This document shows positions 7,734 through 11,521 of a DNA stretch of 11,521 nucleotides, one piece after another. The position numbers were made by a program, and so were the translations under genes. A model generated the notes under the pieces. It was not told the DNA's origin. It saw nothing but the letters and a program-made list of their open reading frames with translations, and did no database searches. Source of the stretch: an uncultured Caulobacteraceae bacterium (GTDB lineage: Bacteria > Pseudomonadota > Alphaproteobacteria > Caulobacterales > Caulobacteraceae); NCBI GenBank assembly GCA_946482375.1, contig CAMLRH010000053.1:1-11521 (forward strand), given 5' to 3'. How positions within the stretch are numbered: the first letter of the stretch is position 1; the number at the start of each line of letters is the position of its first letter.

Positions 7734-8060
7734 CTAGCCGCACTTCACCTCTTTGATGATCCCCGTCGACTGCTCGTAGAAGATGTTCAGCCGGTAGGGG
7801 CTGTAGTCCATCGTCACCGGGCAGGTCGCGCAGGTCACCCGCCGCGCCGAGGGGTTCACCGGCACCGGGATCTCGGTGCGATGCTTGCCGACGAGGTACT
7901 GCAGCGACTTGGCCCCGCAATAGTCGGGTGGCTCCGGCGGCGGCGGAGGGGGTGGCGGCGGCGCCGGCGCGATCGGCGGCGCGATGGGGATTTCGCGCGG
8001 CGCGTCCACGGGCACGCAGGCGGTCACCACCAGCAGGGCTGCGAAAGCGGCACGCTTCAT
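7734..8060 (-). CDS. Peptidase inhibitor I78-type lipoprotein
   Basis: A 108-residue predicted lipoprotein. Signal MKRAAFAALLVVTAC has a lipobox VTAC with C15 as lipidation site. A long proline-rich linker follows (residues 27-45, including a run of nine prolines). The C-terminal domain from about 47 to 108 reads DYCGAKSLQYLVGKH ... PVTMDYSPYRLNIFYEQSTG ... KCG. This resembles the I78 inhibitor family, whose pattern is CG-A--L--L-G, VTMDYR-DRLN and a final CG; members inhibit serine proteases. A CATC motif (C77, C80) sits where relatives usually have a charged loop. The start at 8060 is chosen because its ATG overlaps the holC stop (ATGA) and begins a proper signal peptide; an ATG at 8072 is less likely. 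Inhibitory activity is inferred from the family resemblance only. Confidence 0.75.
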   Translation of the reverse strand: MKRAAFAALLVVTACVPVDAPREIPIAPPIAPAPPPPPPPPPEPPDYCGAKSLQYLVGKHRTEIPVPVNPSARRVTCATCPVTMDYSPYRLNIFYEQSTGIIKEVKCG

Positions 8061-8515
8061 TGCTTCTCCCATCCTCGCTCGGCGCCCTGTTTCCAGTACG
8101 ACACCGTCAGGCCCTGCTTGTTGAACGCCTTCCAGCTCGTCCGCGCCCTGGCGACCGCCGCCTCGTCGCGGCCGTCGAAGAGGACGATGCAGCGTTCGTG
8201 CGGGGTCAGGTCGCCAGGTTCGGCGCCGTCGATGAGGAACAACGCCTGCGCGCCGTTGGGGTTGTCGAGGCCGGTCGTCAGCAGCACCGGCTGGCGCTCG
8301 GCCATGGGTTCGTCAGCCGTGCCGTGGGCCAGGAAGCTGTCGTCGCGCCAGCTCCACAGGTAGCCGTCGAGATGGTCGACCCGCTCCGGCTGGCCGGTGC
8401 GGACCAGCGCCTTCCAGCCGCGTTGCAGGGTGCGCTCAAGCAGCTCCGGCAGCACCTGATCGAGCGACGAACGCTCGAGGTGGTAGAACCAGACTTCGCA
8501 GTTTTTCTCGCTCAA
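8057..8515 (-). CDS. holC: DNA polymerase III chi subunit
   Basis: The clamp-loader accessory subunit that links the replicase to single-strand binding protein on the lagging strand. About 152 residues. The family-typical N-terminus EVWFYHLERSSLDQVLPEL is followed by ERTLQRGWKALVRTG and, at the C-terminus, the usual aromatic SYWKQGAERGWEKQ. Its position directly after pepA supports the call, as in E. coli pepA-holC. The start is uncertain: there is no suitable ATG. A TTG at 8515 gives MSEKNCEVWFYHLE with GAAGGA 10 nt upstream; a GTG at 8536 adds seven residues encoded mostly by repeat element E. I prefer the TTG because it gives the shorter, more family-like leader. Its stop overlaps the next gene by ATGA. 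Confidence 0.9.
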   Translation of the reverse strand: MSEKNCEVWFYHLERSSLDQVLPELLERTLQRGWKALVRTGQPERVDHLDGYLWSWRDDSFLAHGTADEPMAERQPVLLTTGLDNPNGAQALFLIDGAEPGDLTPHERCIVLFDGRDEAAVARARTSWKAFNKQGLTVSYWKQGAERGWEKQ

Positions 8516-8521
8516 GCGCTT

Positions 8522-8631
8522 TGCGTCCTTCGACACGGGCGCTGACGCGCCCTGCTCAGGATGACGAAGTTTTTTGCGACCACAACCTTAGTCATCCTGA
8601 GCAGGCCCGAAGGGCCGTGTCGAAGGACGCA
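8522..8631. repeat. Palindromic element E (family 1), pepA-holC gap
   Basis: A 110-bp element with perfectly complementary 15-nt outer arms TGCGTCCTTCGACAC (8522-8536) and GTGTCGAAGGACGCA (8617-8631). The half-unit tips are GGGCGC/GCGCCC (8537-8542, 8547-8552) and GGCCC/GGGCC (8604-8608, 8612-8616). The 25-nt central spacer (8566-8590) includes a run of six T. It lies 6 nt after the pepA stop and reaches into the holC start region. Confidence 0.88.
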
Positions 8632-8637
8632 CGGAGC

Positions 8638-10110
8638 TCACCCCTCGTACCTATCCCGCACCATCCGGTTCAGCAGCCGCACGCCGTAGCCCGTGGCCCC
8701 GTCCGGAATGGTCGGCACGGTCGAGGGCTTCTTCCAGGCGGTCGAGGCGATGTCGAGGTGCGCCCAGGGCAGGCCGCCCACGAACTTCTGCAGGAACAGC
8801 GCCGCGGTGATTGAGCCGCCGGGACGGCCGCCCGTGTTCTTCACGTCGGCGGCCATGCTCTCGATCTGCTTGTTGTAGGCGTCCGGCATCGGCATGCGCC
8901 ACAGCGGCTCGCCCTCGGCCTTCGACGCGGCCAGAAGGTTCTCCGACAACTCGTCGTTATTGCTGAACAATCCGGCATAGTCGTTGCCGAGCGAGATGAT
9001 GATCGCGCCGGTCAGCGTGGCCAGGTCGACCATGAACTTCGGCTTGAAGCGGTCCTGGCAGTACCAGAGCGCGTCGGCCAGCACGAGGCGGCCTTCGGCG
9101 TCGGTGTTGATGACCTCGATGGTCTGGCCGGACATGGAGGTGACGATGTCGCCGGGCCGCTGGGCGGCGCCGTCGGGCATGTTCTCCACCAGGCCCAGGA
9201 TGCCGACCACGTTGGCCTTCGCCTTGCGGGCCGCCAGCGCGTACATCAGGCCGGCGACCGCGCCCGCGCCGCCCATGTCCCACTTCATGTCCTCCATGCC
9301 GTCGGCCGGCTTGATGGAGATGCCGCCGGTGTCGAAACAGACGCCCTTGCCGACGAAGGCGACGGGCTGGGCGTCGGGGTCGGCCGCGCCCTTCCACTGG
9401 ATGACGACGAGCTGGCTGTCGCGCACGCTGCCCTGCCCGACGCCGAGCAGCGAGCCCATGCCAAGGTCGGCCATCTCCTTCTCGCCGAGGATCTCGACGG
9501 TCAGGCCGAGCTTCTCCAGCTCCCTCACGCGGCGAGCGAACTCGGCCGGATAGAGGATGTTGGCGGGCTCGGAGACGAGGTCGCGGGTGAACAGCACCCC
9601 GTCGGCGACGCCCGACAGCGTTTCCCACGCGGATTGCGCCGCGCCGGTATCCGCCGCGGCGATCTTCACCGTCTCGACGGACGGTTTCTTCTCGGCCTTC
9701 TCGGTGGTGCGATAGCGGTCGAAGCGGTAGGCGCCGAGCTTCACGCCAAACGCCGCGCGCGCCGCGTCGCCGCCGAAGCGGATCAGCAGTTCCTTCGCGC
9801 CCGAAGCCTGCACCGCGCGCAAGGCGGATGCGGCGGCGTTCTCGATGCCCTGGTCGTCCAGTTCAGCGGCCTTGCCGGCGCCGACCACCAGCACCCGGGC
9901 CGCCTCGACGCCCTGCGGCGCCAGCAGCTCCAGAGACTGCCCCTTGGCGCCGGTGAAGCGGCCGGCGGCGATGGCGCGGGCCAGCGCCCCGCCGGTCGCG
10001 ACGTCGAGCGCCTGCGCCTCGGGCGACAGCGCCCCACCCTCGTGGGCCAGAACGGCGACGGCGGAACCGGCGCTGGGGGCTGCGTCGGCGGCGACGAATT
10101 CGATGCGCAT
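8638..10110 (-). CDS. pepA: Leucyl aminopeptidase (M17 cytosol aminopeptidase)
   Basis: A two-metal aminopeptidase releasing N-terminal residues from peptides; E. coli PepA also binds DNA in Xer recombination and carAB control. The 490 residues are full length. The metal and catalytic residues are all visible and correspond to E. coli numbering minus 15: K255 and D260 in VGKGVCFDTGG, K267 in ISIKP, D278 in MKWDMGGA, and D337, E339 and R341 in the signature NTDAEGRL (336-342 region). The N-terminal macro-like domain (about 1-165) is less conserved, as usual. The ATG at 10110 is supported by AGGAG 6 nt upstream. It heads a minus-strand series with holC and the I78 lipoprotein gene and is divergent from lptF, the neighbourhood also found in E. 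coli. Confidence 0.97.
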   Translation of the reverse strand: MRIEFVAADAAPSAGSAVAVLAHEGGALSPEAQALDVATGGALARAIAAGRFTGAKGQSLELLAPQGVEAARVLVVGAGKAAELDDQGIENAAASALRAVQASGAKELLIRFGGDAARAAFGVKLGAYRFDRYRTTEKAEKKPSVETVKIAAADTGAAQSAWETLSGVADGVLFTRDLVSEPANILYPAEFARRVRELEKLGLTVEILGEKEMADLGMGSLLGVGQGSVRDSQLVVIQWKGAADPDAQPVAFVGKGVCFDTGGISIKPADGMEDMKWDMGGAGAVAGLMYALAARKAKANVVGILGLVENMPDGAAQRPGDIVTSMSGQTIEVINTDAEGRLVLADALWYCQDRFKPKFMVDLATLTGAIIISLGNDYAGLFSNNDELSENLLAASKAEGEPLWRMPMPDAYNKQIESMAADVKNTGGRPGGSITAALFLQKFVGGLPWAHLDIASTAWKKPSTVPTIPDGATGYGVRLLNRMVRDRYEG

Positions 10111-10116
10111 GTCTCA

Positions 10117-10121
10117 CTCCT
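10117..10121 (-). promoter_or_regulatory. Ribosome binding site of pepA
   Basis: AGGAG on the minus strand, 6 nt before the ATG at 10110, supporting that start. Confidence 0.65.
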
Positions 10122-10158
10122 GGGGGATTGAGGAGGGCATAGTCCAACGGCCGGGCGG

Positions 10159-10188
10159 TTGTAAGCCCTCTCGCGGGCCGTGTAGAAA
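10159..10188 (+). promoter_or_regulatory. Possible lptF promoter
   Basis: TTGTAA (10159-10164), 18-nt spacer, TAGAAA (10183-10188). Transcription would begin within about 10 nt of the lptF ATG, leaving almost no leader. This fits the absence of a clear Shine-Dalgarno sequence before lptF. Weak by-eye evidence. Confidence 0.3.
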
Positions 10189-10202
10189 CGGCCGACTCCG
10201 CC

Positions 10203-11327
10203 ATGCGCCTCATCGAACGCTATCTCTTCCGTCAGCTCCTCTGGCCAACGCTGCTGGCGACGGCGGCGCTGGGCGGCGTGGCCTTGCTCAGCCAGAGCCT
10301 GTCAGCTCTCGACATCATCGTCGACCAGCGCCAGAGCGCGCTCGTCTTCGTGCAGGTGACGCTGCTCGCCCTGCCGATGCTCATCAACATGATCCTGCCG
10401 ATCGCGGTATTCGTCGCCGCGCTGGTGGCGCTGAACCGGCTCCAGACGGAGCAGGAACTGGTGGTCGCCTCCGCGGGCGGTCTGTCGCGTTGGAAGCTGG
10501 CGTCGCCGGGCTTAAGGCTGGCGGTGCTCGCGACGCTGCTGGGGCTGATCATCAACCTCTGGGTCCAGCCGCTGTCCTACCGGACCATGCGCCAGGTGCT
10601 GTTCGAGGCGCGCACCGACATCGCCGCCACCCTGGTGCGCGAGGGCGAGTTCACCGAGCCGGTGTCCGGCCTGACCATCTACGGCCAGACCGTCGAGCGT
10701 GACGGGACCATCCGCAACCTCTTCATCCATCAGGAGATGGCGGGCGGCGGCGCAGCCACCTACACGGCCAAGCAGGGCCGCGTGGCGCGGCGCGATGGGG
10801 CCCCGGTGCTGGTCATGGAGCAGGGCTCGACCCAGCAGTTCTCGCGTCGGGGCGTGCTGAACTTCCTGACCTTCGAGGAATACGCCTTCGATCTCGCGCC
10901 GATGATGAAGGACGCGGACAAGATCCGCTACAAGGCCTCCGACCGCTACCTGCACGAGCTGTTCTTCCCCGACCTGTCGGACAAGGAGGAACGTGACAAC
11001 CAGCTGCGCTATCTGGCCGAGGGCCATTCGCGGCTGGCGAGCCCGCTCTACAACATCACCTTCATGGCCATGGCGCTGGGCGCGGTGATCGGCGCGAGCT
11101 TCAGCCGGCTGGGCTATGGGCGGCGAATCGCGATGGTGGCGGGGCTAGCGGCGCTGGTCCGCATCCTCGGCTTCGCGGTGCAGGCGGCCGCCGACGACAG
11201 CGTCTGGCTGAACATCGGCCAGTACCTCATCCCCATCGCCGGAGCCTGGTGGGGCTTTCGGCAGGTCTTCCGCAATCCGGTCCGGCGCAAGCGCGGGCGG
11301 GCTGCGCCAGCGGGAGCGCCGGCATGA
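10203..11327 (+). CDS. lptF: LPS export ABC transporter permease LptF
   Basis: An inner-membrane subunit of LptB2FG, which extracts lipopolysaccharide from the inner membrane and feeds it to the LptC-LptA bridge. The 374 residues start MRLIERYLFRQLLWPTLLA, the typical N-terminus. Six membrane segments can be seen at roughly 12-31, 47-76, 101-121, 281-300, 308-328 and 337-353. A soluble periplasmic domain of about 130-265 lies between the third and fourth, matching the LptF beta-jellyroll layout. The conserved Glu-rich coupling region after segment two reads LNRLQTEQELVVASAGGLSRWKL (around residues 78-99). A basic, Ala/Pro-rich tail (354-374) ends the protein. The stop overlaps the lptG start by ATGA, giving coupled synthesis of the two partners. 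Divergent from pepA. Confidence 0.95.
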   Translation: MRLIERYLFRQLLWPTLLATAALGGVALLSQSLSALDIIVDQRQSALVFVQVTLLALPMLINMILPIAVFVAALVALNRLQTEQELVVASAGGLSRWKLASPGLRLAVLATLLGLIINLWVQPLSYRTMRQVLFEARTDIAATLVREGEFTEPVSGLTIYGQTVERDGTIRNLFIHQEMAGGGAATYTAKQGRVARRDGAPVLVMEQGSTQQFSRRGVLNFLTFEEYAFDLAPMMKDADKIRYKASDRYLHELFFPDLSDKEERDNQLRYLAEGHSRLASPLYNITFMAMALGAVIGASFSRLGYGRRIAMVAGLAALVRILGFAVQAAADDSVWLNIGQYLIPIAGAWWGFRQVFRNPVRRKRGRAAPAGAPA

Positions 11328-11521
11328 GCGTCGCCGTGGGCAGACTTGAGCGGTACGTGCTCGGCGGCACCCTGTCGGCGGTGGCGGGCGCGCTCGCCGT
11401 TATCGGTTCGGTCGTGCTGCTGATCGAGTTCGTGGACATCTCCCGCACCGTCGGCGGCCGCGCCGAAATCGGTTTCGCCGAGGTGTTGTGGCTGACGATG
11501 CTGAAGGCGCCGGCGACCATG
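11324..11521 (+). CDS. lptG: LPS export ABC transporter permease LptG (partial, 5' end)
   Basis: The first 66 codons of the second permease of LptB2FG, open to the window end. It begins MSVAVGRLERYVLGGTLSAV, has a first membrane segment at about 12-35, then the LLIEFVDISRT stretch typical of LptG, and the start of the second segment (EVLWLTMLKAPATM). Its ATG overlaps the lptF stop codon by ATGA. Identification rests on this N-terminal pattern and the position behind lptF. About 300 residues lie beyond the window. Confidence 0.9.
   Translation, partial: MSVAVGRLERYVLGGTLSAVAGALAVIGSVVLLIEFVDISRTVGGRAEIGFAEVLWLTMLKAPATM

Noticed and set aside
7639..8631. Repeated GTCATCCTGAGCAG units as a CRISPR array or as attachment sites
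   Set aside because: Copies are inverted, irregularly spaced, lie between intact genes and have no spacers of constant length; no cas or integrase gene is present.

Overview
The window looks like chromosomal core DNA from a high-GC alphaproteobacterium, most likely a member of the Caulobacteraceae (Phenylobacterium/Caulobacter type). That placement is inferred from base composition, the look of the protein families and candidate promoters resembling the Caulobacter housekeeping type (TTGACGS, 10-14 nt spacer, GCTANAWC); no marker gene fixes the genus. I see no rRNA, tRNA, CRISPR array, phage or transposase gene.

Layout from left to right. A partial ribonuclease D gene (minus, 3' end outside the window) is divergent from purM, followed by purN; together they supply two steps of purine synthesis. 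A small glycine-zipper lipoprotein gene (minus) faces purN and is divergent from a two-gene unit: a small XRE-type regulator and, 3 nt later, a SulP anion transporter with a STAS domain. A perfect 7-5-7 palindrome sits just in front of the regulator and looks like its operator. Nucleoside diphosphate kinase (ndk, minus) faces the SulP gene and is divergent from a YheS-like ABC-F gene; one -10 box between these two reads acceptably on both strands. Next comes a minus-strand series pepA > holC > I78-type inhibitor lipoprotein, with the last two overlapping by ATGA. Divergent from pepA are lptF and the start of lptG (overlapping by ATGA), which encode the membrane subunits of the LPS export transporter. 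The pepA-holC / lptF-lptG arrangement is the one also known from E. coli.

The most unusual content lies between genes. Five imperfect palindromic elements of about 95-110 bp, in two families, fill every convergent junction (three of three) and two same-strand junctions, and lie within 0-14 nt of a stop codon. None lies in any of the four divergent, promoter-bearing gaps. In the first family (three copies, six half-units) the arms are conserved, while the tip hairpin differs in every half-unit and is always self-complementary. Two copies are the same asymmetric element in opposite orientations with exchanged tips. One copy has become part of the start region of holC. These elements resemble REP/BIME-type palindromes, but no REP-associated transposase is present here. 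No intergenic stretch exceeds 300 bases.

The genes themselves are ordinary core functions. I do not see a new defence or biosynthetic system; the repeats, the regulator-transporter unit with its operator, and the CxxC-bearing inhibitor are what deserve a second look.
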